DNA from: Gammaproteobacteria bacterium
GTDB taxonomy: Bacteria > Pseudomonadota > Gammaproteobacteria > Enterobacterales > Permianibacteraceae
Length of the DNA: 64,000 nucleotides
Assembly: GCA_016182845.1 (NCBI GenBank)
Contig: JACPFT010000017.1
Coordinates: 1 to 64,000, forward strand
Reading direction: 5' to 3'
A program made the position numbers and the translations under genes. Under the pieces are notes generated by a model that saw only the letters and a list, made by a program, of their open reading frames with translations, was not told the origin of the DNA and searched no databases. How positions within the stretch are numbered: position 1 is the stretch's first letter; every line of letters starts with the position of its first letter. Shown here piece by piece: positions 26,531-36,088 of the stretch.

Positions 26531-28180
26531 ATGCTGTCCCTGCCCCGCTGGCCCATGGCCCCCGAGCGGGTCGTGCTTCTGCTCGCTCTCTGGCTCAGCC
26601 TGAGCGGCAATGGCGCGCTGATGGCCGCCGCCGGCCGGGTCCTCCGCCCCTGGTCGTGGCCCAACCTGCTCATCGCCTTCGCACTGGCGGCAATGGTCCT
26701 GGGCAGCCACGTGCTGCTGCTGGGCCTGCTGGCCTGGCCGCGGCTGTTCCGCCCGGCGGCGACCCTGCTGCTGCTGGCGACGGCCGGTAGCGGCTACTTC
26801 ATGCAAGCCTACGGCGTGATCATCGACACCGAGATGATCCGCAATCTCCTTGAGACCGATCCCGCCGAAGCCGGCGAGCTGCTGAGCCCGCCCCTATTGG
26901 CGCACTTGGCCCTGTTCGGCCTGCTGCCCAGCCTGCTGCTCTGGCGCGTGACGCCATGCCGCCGTCCCTGGCGTCAAACCCTTCGGCGCCGTCTGGTCCT
27001 GCTGGTCGGCAGCCTCCTGGGCATGGCCGCCGTGCTGGCCCTCGGCTACCCGCAGCTGGCGCCCTTCGTGCGCAACCATCGGGAGCTGCGCCAGCTCGTC
27101 AACCCGGCCTATCCGGTCTATTCCGCCCTGCTTTACGGCCTGGCCAAACCCGGCGGAACCGCCCCCGTTGTCCTACCCGTCGCCAAGACCCACCAGGCCC
27201 GCCCGGCCGCCGAACAGGCCCGCGCGCCGCGCCTCCTGGTCCTGGTGGTGGGCGAAACGGCCCGCGCCGATCACTTCGGCCTGAATGGCTATGCCCGGGC
27301 CACGACGCCGGAACTCGAGGCTCTGGACGTGCTCAACTTCCCCAGAGTCCAAAGCTGCGGCACGGCGACAGCCCAGTCCCTGCCCTGCATGTTCTCCAAC
27401 TTGGGCCATGCCGCCTTCTCGGTGAACGCCGCCGCGGAACGGGAAAACCTGTTGGACCTGCTGCACGAGGCGGGCCTGGAGGTACTCTGGCGCGACAACA
27501 ATTCCGGCTGCAAGGGCGTCTGCGCCCGGGTGCCCCACGAGAAAGCCCGGCGCGGTGGCGATGCCGCGCTCTGTCCGGACAATGAATGTTTCGACGAAAT
27601 CCTGCTGCAGGACCTGGAAGCCTGGCTGGCCAAGTCGCCCGAACGCGACCATGTACTGGTCCTGCATCAGAAGGGCAGTCACGGCCCAGCCTATTTTCGC
27701 CGCTACCCGAAGACCTACGCGGTTTTCGCGGACGCCTGTCAGGACGAATCCCTGGCCAGCTGCAGCCCGGCCCAGGTCTCGGCGGCCTACGACAACAGCC
27801 TGCGCTATACCGATCATGTACTGGCCAGCGCCATCCGCCGCCTGCAGGCCCAATCCCATTATGCCGCAGCCCTGGTCTATGTCGCCGATCACGGCGAATC
27901 CCTGGGCGAGAACGGGATTTATCTGCACGGACTGCCCTATGCCCTGGCTCCGGATGCCCAGACCCATGTGCCCATGCTGGCCTGGTTCTCGCCCGGCTTC
28001 CTGCGCCAGACCGGGATGCATCCGGGCTGTCTGCGCCAGGCCAGCCAGGGCCCGCTCAGCCACGACAACGTGTTTGCCCTGAGCCTGGGCCTGATGGACG
28101 TGCAGAGCGATGCCGCCTTGCCCGCCCCCGACCCGCTGCGCGCCTGCCGCCCTGCCTCGCCGTCCCTGGCGGGGGGTTGA
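26531..28180 (+). CDS. eptA: Lipid A phosphoethanolamine transferase EptA
   Basis: The 549-residue inner-membrane enzyme transfers phosphoethanolamine from phosphatidylethanolamine to lipid A phosphates, lowering negative surface charge and polymyxin binding. An N-terminal domain of five helices (DUF1705) occupies about 1-185; the periplasmic sulfatase-fold domain follows. Catalytic features are VVGETARADHF with zinc ligand Glu242, the nucleophile Thr280 in CGTATAQSLPCMFS, VLHQKGSHGP, and YVADHGESLGENG. Several cysteines match the disulfide pattern of EptA/MCR enzymes. A PmrA-type box precedes it and a PAP2 phosphatase follows after 2 bp, forming an envelope-modification operon. Confidence 0.92.
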   Translation: MLSLPRWPMAPERVVLLLALWLSLSGNGALMAAAGRVLRPWSWPNLLIAFALAAMVLGSHVLLLGLLAWPRLFRPAATLLLLATAGSGYFMQAYGVIIDTEMIRNLLETDPAEAGELLSPPLLAHLALFGLLPSLLLWRVTPCRRPWRQTLRRRLVLLVGSLLGMAAVLALGYPQLAPFVRNHRELRQLVNPAYPVYSALLYGLAKPGGTAPVVLPVAKTHQARPAAEQARAPRLLVLVVGETARADHFGLNGYARATTPELEALDVLNFPRVQSCGTATAQSLPCMFSNLGHAAFSVNAAAERENLLDLLHEAGLEVLWRDNNSGCKGVCARVPHEKARRGGDAALCPDNECFDEILLQDLEAWLAKSPERDHVLVLHQKGSHGPAYFRRYPKTYAVFADACQDESLASCSPAQVSAAYDNSLRYTDHVLASAIRRLQAQSHYAAALVYVADHGESLGENGIYLHGLPYALAPDAQTHVPMLAWFSPGFLRQTGMHPGCLRQASQGPLSHDNVFALSLGLMDVQSDAALPAPDPLRACRPASPSLAGG

Positions 28181-28182
28181 GG

Positions 28183-28851
28183 ATGCCGCGCGCTTGGCTT
28201 TACCGTCTGCTCGCGGCGCTGGCCTTGGCCAGTCCGGCCATGGCGGCCCTGGACGAGGGCTTGCAACAGGCCTTGTACACCTGGGGTGGAGACCGTTTCC
28301 CGGCCGCCGGCCTGGACTGGTTCAAGCTCTGGTTCCATGACGCGGCGAAATGGCCGGTCCTGCTGGTGTTCCTCGCCGCACTGGGCATGGGCCTGGCCAG
28401 CGGTTTCAGCCCGCGGCTATCGGCCTGGCGCCGGCCCCTGGCGGTCCTGCTCCTGGGCATGGGTCTGGGCGCGGGCACGGTCGCCGCCCTGAAAACCATT
28501 TCCCCGGTGGTCTGCCCGGCCGACGACCAGGCCTTCGGTGGCGAGCTGCGCAACCAAGCCTTTTGGCATTGGCAGCTCCGCCCGCGCCCGGCGGGGCGCT
28601 GTTGGCCGGGCGGCCATGCCTCCGCCGGCTTCTGCCTCATTGCCGGTTATTACGCGGCCCGCCGGGCCGGAAAGCCCCACTGGGCCCGGGGCACCCTGTG
28701 CCTGGCCCTGGGTTACGGCAACTTGCTGGGCATCGCCCAGGTCTTGCGCGGCGAACACTACCTGAGCCACCAGCTCTGGACAGCGCTGATCTGCGCCCTG
28801 GCCGGTCTGGCCGCCGACCGGCTGGTGTATCGACGCCGGGCCATGGCCTGA
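28183..28851 (+). CDS. PAP2 superfamily membrane phosphatase
   Basis: The 222-residue protein has five to six hydrophobic helices and acid-phosphatase signatures: KTISPVVCPADD in place of KxxxxxxRP, CWPGGHASAGF (PSGH motif, with Gly for Ser), and LRGEHYLSHQLWT (R-x6-H). The C-P instead of R-P variant is common in the subgroup found beside lipid A modification genes. An ATG with GGTTGAGG upstream is used. Coupling to eptA suggests it dephosphorylates lipid A, undecaprenyl pyrophosphate or phosphatidylglycerol phosphate; which one cannot be decided here. Confidence 0.82.
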   Translation: MPRAWLYRLLAALALASPAMAALDEGLQQALYTWGGDRFPAAGLDWFKLWFHDAAKWPVLLVFLAALGMGLASGFSPRLSAWRRPLAVLLLGMGLGAGTVAALKTISPVVCPADDQAFGGELRNQAFWHWQLRPRPAGRCWPGGHASAGFCLIAGYYAARRAGKPHWARGTLCLALGYGNLLGIAQVLRGEHYLSHQLWTALICALAGLAADRLVYRRRAMA

Positions 28852-28855
28852 AGCC

Positions 28856-30781
28856 TCACTTCTCGTCGAAGCGCGTCACTCCCGCCCATTCCCCGGGCGG
28901 CCCCTGGTCCAGGAAACGCCGGCAGCGGGCGATGTAGAGCCGGGCCACCGTATCCTCCGGCTGGGCCTCGGCCAGGGTCTCGAACTCCGCCAGGGCGCGC
29001 TCGAAATCCTTGGCCCGGTAATGCACCAGGGCCTCGCCGTGGCGGCGCAGCCGACCGCGCTCTTCCGGGCTTAGCGCGTCGAAGGGTCCCAGGGGCTGGT
29101 GTATGCCCACCGGTTCCGCGCGGCCCTTGACCTGGACCCGGTCCAGCTCGCGGAAGGCCAGGCCCGGGCAGGCGGCGCGGGTCGGCGTGGAGACGATGAT
29201 GGGCACGCCATAGGTCTTGCACAGGCCTTCCAGCCGCGAGGCCAGGTTCACGGCATCGCCCACCACCGAGTAATTCCAGCGGCTCTCCGAGCCCATGTTG
29301 CCGGCCACGGCCACGCCGGAGTGGATGCCCACGCCGATGGCGAGGCGGGGCCAGGCGCGGGCGGCGAATTCCCGGTTCAGGACCTCCAGGGCCTCCACCA
29401 TGCCCAAGCCGCAGGCCACGGCGCGGGCCGGGTCGTCCACGCCGGCGAGCGGCACGCCGAACAGCGCCATGATGGCGTCGCCGATGTACTTGTCCACCAC
29501 GCCGCCGTGGCCGTCGACGACGCGGCTCATGCGGCCCAGGTAGCTGTTGAGCAGGGCCAGGAGTTCGGTGGGCGGCAGGCCCTCGCTCAAGGACGTGAAC
29601 TCGCGGATGTCGGAGAACAGGATGCTGACCTGGCGTTCCTCGCCCCCTAAGGCCACCGGCCGCTGCATCAGCTCCTCGGCGATGGCCGGCGACACCACCT
29701 TGCCCAGGAGATTGCGCACGCGGTCGCGCTCGGCGAGGCCTTGTACCATGTGGTTGAAGCTGCGCGCCAGACGGCCCAGCTCGTCGTCCTGGCGCGGCTC
29801 GGGCACCGGCTGGAACTCGCCGCGCGCCACCGCCTCGGCCCCCGCCGCCAGGCGCGTCACCGGCTCGGTGACCCGGCGCGCCAGCCACAGCGCACCCAGG
29901 GCCGAGAGCCCCAGGCCCGCCAGGGCGACGACCAGGAGCAGGCGCTGCAAGCCCTGGTAGGGCGCCAGGGCCAGCTCCAGGGAGCGGCTGAGCACGGCCA
30001 GGATCTGGCCTTGCTCATCGCCGCTCAGGCGCAGGGCCAGGGCCTGCTGGGCCATGCCGGCCAGAACCAGGCGCTGGCTGCGCCCTTCGGCCGCCGCCAG
30101 GCGCGGCGCCTGGAGCAGGAGCTGGGCCATGGCCTCCTCGGGCAGGGCCCCGGCCAGACGCCGGGCATGGCCGTCCTTGCCTAGCCAGACCAGGCTGACC
30201 TCGGTGCGGGTCTGCTCGGCCAGGCCCTTGGCGAAGGCATCGCCGATGGCGAAACCGATCACCGGCCAGGCCGCCGGCTCCGGGGCGAACAAGGGCGCCA
30301 ACACCAGCTGATAAGGAGAACCGTCGATGAACACCAGGTCCGAGGCCTCGCCGTGGTCGTCGGCCTGGGCGGCGCGCAGCAGGGCGGGGAAGGCGAAGGC
30401 CTGGCCGCGCGTGTCGGGGTGCAGGGTATCGGCCAGGACCTGCCCGTCCAGATCCAGGAGCATCATCATGTCGGCGCGCACCCGGCCCTGGTGGTTCTCC
30501 AGCACGGACAAGAGGGTGGGCAGATCGCCCTCGCCGAAGGTGCTCTTGAAGGCGTAATCCCCGGACAGCAGGCGCACTTTCTCCAGGAGGCTGCGCCGCC
30601 GCGTCTCCAGGGCATCGCCCAGGGCGGAGGCGGTAACCTGCAAGGCCTCGTCGGAGGTGCGCCGGGCATTGTCCTCCACGGCGCCCTGCACGGCGAAGAA
30701 CACCCCGGCCTGGATCAAGACCAGGAGCAGGAGGATGAAGGCCAGCAACCGCCCCCGGAAACTGCGGAAGCGCAGGAGCAT
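28856..30781 (-). CDS. Membrane class III adenylate/guanylate cyclase with HAMP domain
   Basis: The product of 641 residues has a membrane helix at the N-terminus (RLLAFILLLLVLIQAGVFFAV), a periplasmic sensor domain of about 260 residues (dCache/double-PAS-like by size), a second helix, HAMP (about 315-370, ending RQDDELGRLARSFNHM) and a class III cyclase domain. The metal-binding aspartates appear in ILFSDIREFTSLSEG and in DKYIGDAIMALFG; SGVAVAGNMGSESRWNYSVVGDAVNLASRLE is the conserved C2-like core. A C-terminal tail of about 90 residues is helical. ATG 30781 was chosen over 30820 because homologous cyclases start close to the first helix. It ends the three-gene operon with the cupredoxin-like and barrel genes. 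Confidence 0.85.
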   Translation of the reverse strand: MLLRFRSFRGRLLAFILLLLVLIQAGVFFAVQGAVEDNARRTSDEALQVTASALGDALETRRRSLLEKVRLLSGDYAFKSTFGEGDLPTLLSVLENHQGRVRADMMMLLDLDGQVLADTLHPDTRGQAFAFPALLRAAQADDHGEASDLVFIDGSPYQLVLAPLFAPEPAAWPVIGFAIGDAFAKGLAEQTRTEVSLVWLGKDGHARRLAGALPEEAMAQLLLQAPRLAAAEGRSQRLVLAGMAQQALALRLSGDEQGQILAVLSRSLELALAPYQGLQRLLLVVALAGLGLSALGALWLARRVTEPVTRLAAGAEAVARGEFQPVPEPRQDDELGRLARSFNHMVQGLAERDRVRNLLGKVVSPAIAEELMQRPVALGGEERQVSILFSDIREFTSLSEGLPPTELLALLNSYLGRMSRVVDGHGGVVDKYIGDAIMALFGVPLAGVDDPARAVACGLGMVEALEVLNREFAARAWPRLAIGVGIHSGVAVAGNMGSESRWNYSVVGDAVNLASRLEGLCKTYGVPIIVSTPTRAACPGLAFRELDRVQVKGRAEPVGIHQPLGPFDALSPEERGRLRRHGEALVHYRAKDFERALAEFETLAEAQPEDTVARLYIARCRRFLDQGPPGEWAGVTRFDEK

Positions 30782-30839
30782 CAGACGCCCCGCCCGGCCC
30801 GAGCCGGCCGCCGGGTGCATGCCCTACGCCCGGGCCCCA

Positions 30840-31490
30840 TCAATAGCCCGCCGTCTTCAGGGCCGTGGGCGCACGCCAGGGCCGCAGCAGGGACTTGCGG
30901 CTCACCGCGAAGCGCAACTCCCCCTGGCCCTCGGCCGTCAGGCTCAGGGCCTGGGCAGTCTCGGCCGGCTCGCCCTGCTGCTTGGGATGCCAGACCTGGA
31001 TCCGGTAATCGCCGGCGGGCAGGCCCTCCAGCCGGGCCTTGCCGCTGGCGTCGGTCACCGCGAACCAGGGCGTGGCGCTGACGAAGACGAAGGCGTTCAT
31101 CCAGTCGTGGATATTGCAGCCCAGGGCCACGACCCCCGGCTGCTCGAAGGCCACCGGCCGGTGCGGGTTGCCCTTGTACAAGGGCAGCTCGAAGCTCTTG
31201 GCCGGCGAGAAGGAATAGACCTGGTGGCGTATGGCGTCGTTATTCGGAAAGCTGATGGCCGAGCCGGCCTGGATGGCGGTCACATAGGGCAGGAACTCGC
31301 GATCCTGCTGATCCACCACAGCCTCGGCGGGCGCCGGCAGGACCTGGCCCGCAAGCGGGGCCACGTGCACCACGGCGAAGGCCAGGGGCGAACCGGACTC
31401 GTCCACCACCTGGGCGGCGATGCTGGCGGCGCGCGCCGGGGCCGCCGCGGCGACCAGAACCGACAGTATGATCATAGGCAGTGCATGCAT
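30840..31490 (-). CDS. Periplasmic cupredoxin-like protein (methylamine-utilisation-protein annotation group)
   Basis: The 216-residue secreted protein has a signal peptide (ending ARAAS) and a beta-rich body. A plastocyanin-like region contains ISFPNNDAIRHQVYSFSP and VVALGCNIHDWMNAFVFVS, which would supply His, Cys and His ligands of a type 1 copper-like site; the sequence GCNIHDWM is the usual C-x2-H motif. A short prealbumin-like segment (TDASGKARLEGLPAGDYRIQVWHP) follows. Similar proteins are often named methylamine utilisation protein with no evidence for that role. AGGAGGG precedes the ATG by 4 nt. It is the middle gene of the operon. Confidence 0.72.
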   Translation of the reverse strand: MHALPMIILSVLVAAAAPARAASIAAQVVDESGSPLAFAVVHVAPLAGQVLPAPAEAVVDQQDREFLPYVTAIQAGSAISFPNNDAIRHQVYSFSPAKSFELPLYKGNPHRPVAFEQPGVVALGCNIHDWMNAFVFVSATPWFAVTDASGKARLEGLPAGDYRIQVWHPKQQGEPAETAQALSLTAEGQGELRFAVSRKSLLRPWRAPTALKTAGY

Positions 31491-31499
31491 GGCGCCCTC

Positions 31500-32396
31500 C
31501 TAGAAGCTGTAGAGCAGGCCGGCCGTCAGCTGCTCGTCCCGGTAATCCAGGGTGCGCGACTCGCCCCATTGCCGCCGCCAGGAGGCCACCACCGACCAGT
31601 GGCCGCTCAAGGCGTAACTCAGGTCCAGCGTGGCGGCATCGGCGGTCGCGTCCAGGGCATAGGTGCAGCCGCCAAACACCGGATCGAGCACGATGCGGCT
31701 GATGCGCTCGGCCTGGACCGTGGGCGTCACGCCCCGGCTGGGGCAGCCGGAAGCGAAGTCGCCGTCGAAATGCTCCAGGCCCAGGCTCAACAGCCAATCC
31801 TGGGCGAGCAGCACATGCCCGGCCAGGCGCAGCCGCCAGGCGTCGCTGTCGAAGACGTCGGTGGGGAACAGGAAGCGCGGGTGCGGCTCACCCTCCTCGT
31901 CGGCGCGGAAACGCTGGCGGGACAGGCCGAGATCGACATCGAGGCGCTCGCCGAAGCCCATGCCCAGCCTTAGCCCCAACTCGCCGCGCCATCCGCTGCG
32001 CGTGTCGTCGTCGGCCCAGACCTTTCCCTGCCGGCCGTAGAGCTGCAGCCAGGGCACATCGGCGCCGACCCCGAACTTGTGGCGCAGCATGAGCAAGGCC
32101 CCCAGCCGCTCATGATCCAGGCCATCGAAGTCGCGGAATTGCTCGTGCCCCGCCTCCAGGGCCAGGGCCAGGCGGGTCCGGTCGGAAAACTGGAAATAGC
32201 GCCCGGCACGCCCCTCCAGCAGCCAGTAACGCTCGGACTGCTGATCGTCGGTGAAGGCCGTGAGCCCGATATTGTCGTCATGACCTTGGCTTAAGCCGGC
32301 CTCCGCCAGCCATTCCACCCACTCGGCCCGCGCCGGACCGCTAAGCCCCGCCGCCAGGCCGGCTGCCGCCAGATACCGCCGCCAGTATGGTTTCAT
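31500..32396 (-). CDS. Putative outer membrane beta-barrel protein
   Basis: The 298-residue product has a signal peptide (ending PARAE) and alternating hydrophobic/polar strands rich in aromatic residues with short turns (RYFQFSDRTRLALALEAG, LRLGMGFGERLDVDLGLSRQRF, WRLRLAGHVLLAQDWLLSLGLEH), ending in ELTAGLLYSF with the C-terminal Phe typical of barrel insertion. About 10-12 strands can be counted. The family is not recognised. It is the first gene of the operon that continues with the cupredoxin-like protein (9 bp apart) and the cyclase. Confidence 0.7.
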   Translation of the reverse strand: MKPYWRRYLAAAGLAAGLSGPARAEWVEWLAEAGLSQGHDDNIGLTAFTDDQQSERYWLLEGRAGRYFQFSDRTRLALALEAGHEQFRDFDGLDHERLGALLMLRHKFGVGADVPWLQLYGRQGKVWADDDTRSGWRGELGLRLGMGFGERLDVDLGLSRQRFRADEEGEPHPRFLFPTDVFDSDAWRLRLAGHVLLAQDWLLSLGLEHFDGDFASGCPSRGVTPTVQAERISRIVLDPVFGGCTYALDATADAATLDLSYALSGHWSVVASWRRQWGESRTLDYRDEQLTAGLLYSF

Positions 32397-32450
32397 GCCC
32401 TCGCTCCCAATGCCCTAGGACAGCCTGGAACGAGTATAGGAAAGGAATCT

Positions 32451-32480
32451 CTGAAAAAGTCCCTCCATGGACTTTTTCAG
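32451..32480. repeat. CTGAAAAAGTCC hairpin (terminator-like repeat)
   Basis: Perfect 12-bp arms, CTGAAAAAGTCC and GGACTTTTTCAG, flank a CTCCAT loop. The stem has an A-run and T-run that could end transcription in either direction. A decayed copy of one arm occurs near 53942-53955, and a similar terminator stem occurs at 60447-60483. Downstream to 32600 further hairpins (GAATCAA...TTGATTC, GGCCGGCC...GGCCGGC) are present but no gene. Confidence 0.7.
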
Positions 32481-32604
32481 CCGCAAAGTCCGGCACATGT
32501 CCGTACTTTGCTCACGCCGAATCAACCACTTACGTGCTTGATTCGCGGGCCGGCCATCCCTGGCCGGCGAAAACTCTGCCGGCTCTGCCGGGCGGTTCAG
32601 AAGC

Positions 32605-32928
32605 TCACCACTCCATAAGCACCCAGCGCGGCACTTCCAGGTTCGGACCCATGTCCGGGCCGAAGCGCTGGAACTGGCCCGAACCTTCCCGGTCGACCAG
32701 GTAATAGGGCTTGCCGCCCTTGGGCTGGATCTTAATGGCGCGGATCTGGCCGGCGATCCGGTACTCGGTGATGGTCTTGTCCTTGCCTTCGGTGATGGTC
32801 ACCTCCGGGTGGATGGTCTCGCCAGGCTGGACCTTGGGCGGCGCCTCCACCGACTTGCCGGCCGCCGGCTCGGCGGCCGGCAAGTCGGTGGAGGCCAGGG
32901 ACAACAGGAAAAGGGTCGTGCGCAACAT
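32605..32928 (-). CDS. DUF2782 family periplasmic protein
   Basis: The 107-residue protein has a short signal-like N-terminus ([13 protein letters not shown]) and the DUF2782 core: [40 protein letters not shown] and a tail with VPRWVLMEW. Genes of this family are regularly divergent from polA in gammaproteobacteria, as here. Function is unknown. The region just after the signal sequence, [16 protein letters not shown], is encoded by a perfect 25-bp inverted repeat, so this stretch may be an expansion rather than conserved protein. Confidence 0.8.
   Translation of the reverse strand: MLRTTLFLLSLASTDLPAAEPAAGKSVEAPPKVQPGETIHPEVTITEGKDKTITEYRIAGQIRAIKIQPKGGKPYYLVDREGSGQFQRFGPDMGPNLEVPRWVLMEW
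32843..32895. repeat. Perfect 25-bp inverted repeat inside the DUF2782 gene
   Basis: Arms 32843-32867 and 32871-32895 are exact reverse complements separated by GCT. The stem is 18 G:C plus 7 A:T pairs. Because of the symmetry, both strands encode the same words (ASTDLPAA and AAGKSVEA) in one frame. Confidence 0.92.
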
Positions 32929-33016
32929 GGGGACTCCAGGGCGAGGATACGGGGTAGAATGCAGCTCTTTTTATCATAGCGCGGCCCCTCCGGCTCCGCG
33001 CCCGCGAGTCTCAACG

Positions 33017-35728
33017 ATGACCGAAGAAAAACCCCTGATCCTGGTGGACGGCTCCTCCTACCTGTACCGCGCCTTCCATGCCATGCCCAATCTGACCAAT
33101 GCCGCCGGCGAGCCCACCGGCGCCGCCTACGGGGTCACGGCCATGCTGCGCAAGCTGGTCCAGGACCACGGCCCCAGCCATATCGCCGTGGTCTTCGACG
33201 CCAAGGGCAAGACCTTCCGCGACGACATCTACCCGGAATACAAGGCCAACCGCCCGCCCATGCCCGACGATTTGCGCCAGCAGATCGCGCCCATCCACGC
33301 CTTGGTGCGGGCCTTGGGCCTACCGCTGATCGAGATCGAGGGCGTCGAGGCCGACGACGTGATCGGCACGCTCGCCGCCCAGGCTTCAGCCGCCGGCGGC
33401 CATGTGCTGATCTCCACCGGCGACAAGGACATGGCCCAGCTGGTCAACGAGCGCGTCACCCTGATGAACACCATGACCGACACGCGCATGGACGTGCCCG
33501 GCGTGGTGGAAAAATTCGGCGTCGCCCCCCACCAAATCATCGACTACCTGGCCCTGATGGGCGACTCGGTGGACAATATTCCCGGCGTGCCCGGCGTGGG
33601 GCCGAAAACCGCCGCGAAATGGCTGGCCGAATACGGCTCCCTGAGCTGTCTGATGGAAAACGCGGCGAAAATCGGCGGCAAGGTCGGCGACAATCTGCGC
33701 GCCCATCTGCAGCAGCTACCGCTCGCCTACCAGCTCGCCACCATCAAATGCGATCTGGCCCTGCCCTGCTCCGCCGAATCCCTGGTCCTGCAGGCCCCGG
33801 ACAAGGAGGCCCTGCGCGACTGGTTCGCGCGCCTGGAATTCAAGACCTGGCTCAATGAATTATTGAAGGATCAGGGCATGGCCGCGCCGGCCAGCCCCAC
33901 GGCCTCGGGCGGCATAGACCGCGGCGGCTACGAGCTCATCACGACGCAAGATCGCCTGGATGCCTGGCTGGAGAAATTAAATGCCGCCAAGCTCGCCGCC
34001 TTCGACACCGAGACCACCAGTCTCGTGTATCTCGATGCGCGCATCGTCGGCGTCTCCTTCGCCGTGGCGCGCGGCGAGGCGGCCTATGTGCCCCTGGCCC
34101 ACGATTACCTGGGCGTGCCCGAACAGCTGGATCGGGAGGCGGTCCTGGCGGCGCTGAAGCCGCTGCTGGAGGGCGAGGAGAAAAAATTCGTCCTGCAGAA
34201 CGCCAAATACGACCGGCATGTCCTGGCCAATCACGGGATTGATCTGCGCGCCATCGCCGAGGACACCATGCTGGAGTCCTATTGCTATAACAGCGTGGCC
34301 AACCGTCACGACATGGACACCCTGGCCCTGAAATTCCTGGCTCATGCCACCATCGGTTTCGAGGACATCGCCGGCAAGGGTAAGGGCCAGCTGACCTTCA
34401 ACCAGATCGCCGTGGACAAGGCCGGGGAATACGCCGCCGAGGATGCCGACGTCACCCTGGCCCTGCACGAGGTCTTGAGCGAAAAACTGTGCGAAACCGA
34501 GGGGCCGGCACGGATCTACCGCGAGATCGAGCTGCCCTTATTGAGCGTGCTCGGCGACATGGAGCGCAACGGCGTCTTGATCGACGCCAAGGTCCTGCAT
34601 GCCCAGAGCGAATTCCTGAAAAAGCGCATCACCGAGCTGGAAATCCAGGCCTATGCCCTGGCCGGCGGCGAATTCAACCTGGGTTCGCCCAAGCAGCTGG
34701 CGGAGATCTTCTTCGAGAAACTGGGCATGCCCGTGCTCAAGAAGACGCCCACCGGCGCGCCCTCCACCGCCGAGGAAGTGCTGGAGGAACTGGCCCTGGA
34801 TTTCCCCCTGCCGAAATTAATTCTCGAACACCGGGGCCTGTCCAAGCTGAAATCCACCTACACGGAGAAATTGCCGGAACAGATCCACCCGCAGACCGGG
34901 CGCGTGCACACCTCCTACCAACAGGCCGTGGCCGCCACCGGCCGTTTGTCCTCCACCGACCCGAATCTGCAGAACATTCCCATCCGCAGCGAGGAGGGCC
35001 GGCGGGTGCGCACCGCCTTTATCGCGCCCAAGGGCTATAAAATCCTCGCCGCCGACTATTCCCAGATCGAGCTGCGCATCATGGCCCATCTGTCCCAGGA
35101 TCCGGGCCTGCTCTACGCCTTCCGCCACGACATCGACGTGCACAGGCACACCGCCTCGGAAGTCCTGGGCGTGCCCGTGGACCAGGTGACGAGCGAGCAG
35201 CGCCGCAGCGCCAAGGCCATCAATTTCGGCCTGATCTACGGCATGAGCGCCTTCGGCCTGGCGCGCCAGCTGGATATTCCCCGCGATGCGGCCCAGGCCT
35301 ATATGCACCGCTATTTCGCCCGCTATCCGGGCGTCGAGGGCTATATGAACGCCATCCGCGAACAGGCCCGGGACCGGGGCTTTGTGGAGACCCTGTTCGG
35401 CCGGCGCCTGTATTTACCGGACATCAAGTCCAGCCAGTTCGCCCGCCGCGCCGCCGCCGAACGCACCGCCATCAATGCGCCCATGCAGGGCACCGCCGCC
35501 GACATCATCAAGCGCGCCATGCTGGCCGTGGATGCCTGGCTGAAGACCGGCGAGCTGGACGTGAAGATGATCATGCAGGTCCACGACGAACTGGTCTTCG
35601 AGGTGCGCGAGGACCAGGTGGAAGTCGCCCGGACTAAGATCCGCGAGCTGATGCAGGCCACCACCGAGCTGTCCGTGCCGCTGATCGTCGACGTGGGCGT
35701 GGGCGACAACTGGGACGAGGCGCATTGA
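33017..35728 (+). CDS. polA: DNA polymerase I
   Basis: The 903-residue enzyme fills gaps and removes RNA primers in replication and repair. The 5'-3' exonuclease domain is at about 1-290 ([38 protein letters not shown]). The 3'-5' proofreading domain has the intact DxE pair Asp330/Glu332 in FDTETTS, so proofreading is probably active. The polymerase domain has motif A DYSQIELR (Asp680), the O-helix [16 protein letters not shown] with the discriminating Phe, and motif C VHDEL (Asp857). ATG 33017 was chosen since it begins the conserved N-terminus; the frame is open upstream only because of GC bias. Confidence 0.97.
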   Translation: MTEEKPLILVDGSSYLYRAFHAMPNLTNAAGEPTGAAYGVTAMLRKLVQDHGPSHIAVVFDAKGKTFRDDIYPEYKANRPPMPDDLRQQIAPIHALVRALGLPLIEIEGVEADDVIGTLAAQASAAGGHVLISTGDKDMAQLVNERVTLMNTMTDTRMDVPGVVEKFGVAPHQIIDYLALMGDSVDNIPGVPGVGPKTAAKWLAEYGSLSCLMENAAKIGGKVGDNLRAHLQQLPLAYQLATIKCDLALPCSAESLVLQAPDKEALRDWFARLEFKTWLNELLKDQGMAAPASPTASGGIDRGGYELITTQDRLDAWLEKLNAAKLAAFDTETTSLVYLDARIVGVSFAVARGEAAYVPLAHDYLGVPEQLDREAVLAALKPLLEGEEKKFVLQNAKYDRHVLANHGIDLRAIAEDTMLESYCYNSVANRHDMDTLALKFLAHATIGFEDIAGKGKGQLTFNQIAVDKAGEYAAEDADVTLALHEVLSEKLCETEGPARIYREIELPLLSVLGDMERNGVLIDAKVLHAQSEFLKKRITELEIQAYALAGGEFNLGSPKQLAEIFFEKLGMPVLKKTPTGAPSTAEEVLEELALDFPLPKLILEHRGLSKLKSTYTEKLPEQIHPQTGRVHTSYQQAVAATGRLSSTDPNLQNIPIRSEEGRRVRTAFIAPKGYKILAADYSQIELRIMAHLSQDPGLLYAFRHDIDVHRHTASEVLGVPVDQVTSEQRRSAKAINFGLIYGMSAFGLARQLDIPRDAAQAYMHRYFARYPGVEGYMNAIREQARDRGFVETLFGRRLYLPDIKSSQFARRAAAERTAINAPMQGTAADIIKRAMLAVDAWLKTGELDVKMIMQVHDELVFEVREDQVEVARTKIRELMQATTELSVPLIVDVGVGDNWDEAH

Positions 35729-35772
35729 GGCACCGGGCCAGCGCACGATGCACGAGAAGTCTGCCTGGGAGC

Positions 35773-35864
35773 CCTTCGATACGGCGCGCGCGCCTACTCA
35801 GGGCGAACGGGCTTTAGTACACCGTTCGTCCTGAGTAGAGGCGTAGAGCGCCTCGTATCGAAGG
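35773..35864. repeat. TTCGACAGGCTCAGGGCGAACGG-type long inverted repeat, copy 2
   Basis: Outer arms CCTTCGATACG (35773-35783) and CGTATCGAAGG (35854-35864) enclose inner arms of about 20 bp containing CTACTCAGGGCGAACGG and CCGTTCGTCCTGAGTAG. The whole element can fold into a long hairpin. It lies between polA and the 63-residue membrane protein gene. Confidence 0.8.
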
Positions 35865-35891
35865 ACGGGTTTCATCAACCGAGAATCCCCG

Positions 35892-36083
35892 ATGGCCAAC
35901 AACAAGATCTACCTGGGCTACGCCGTCGTGGCCGTGCTCTGGCTGCTGCCCCTGCTGCTGGTGATATTCAGCCGTAAGACTCGGGGCAAGGAAAAACTCG
36001 CCTGGAGCGTGCTCACCGCCGGCGGCGGTGCCTTCGTCTACCTGGCCTATCTGATCCTGGCGCCGGTTAGCGAAGGGAACTAA
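35892..36083 (+). CDS. Small two-helix membrane protein
   Basis: The 63-residue protein has two hydrophobic helices (IYLGYAVVAVLWLLPLLLVIF, about 6-27, and WSVLTAGGGAFVYLAYLILAP, about 38-59) with a basic loop (SRKTRGKEK), so loop in the cytoplasm is likely. No family is recognised. It is preceded by an inverted repeat rather than by a clear promoter and is followed at once by the hairpin array described next. Confidence 0.65.
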   Translation: MANNKIYLGYAVVAVLWLLPLLLVIFSRKTRGKEKLAWSVLTAGGGAFVYLAYLILAPVSEGN

Positions 36084-36088
36084 AGCAA

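Noticed and set aside
32711..33016. N-terminal extension of DNA polymerase I by 102 residues
   Set aside because: The extension is antisense to the DUF2782 gene, and the known N-terminus of the family begins at the ATG at 33017.
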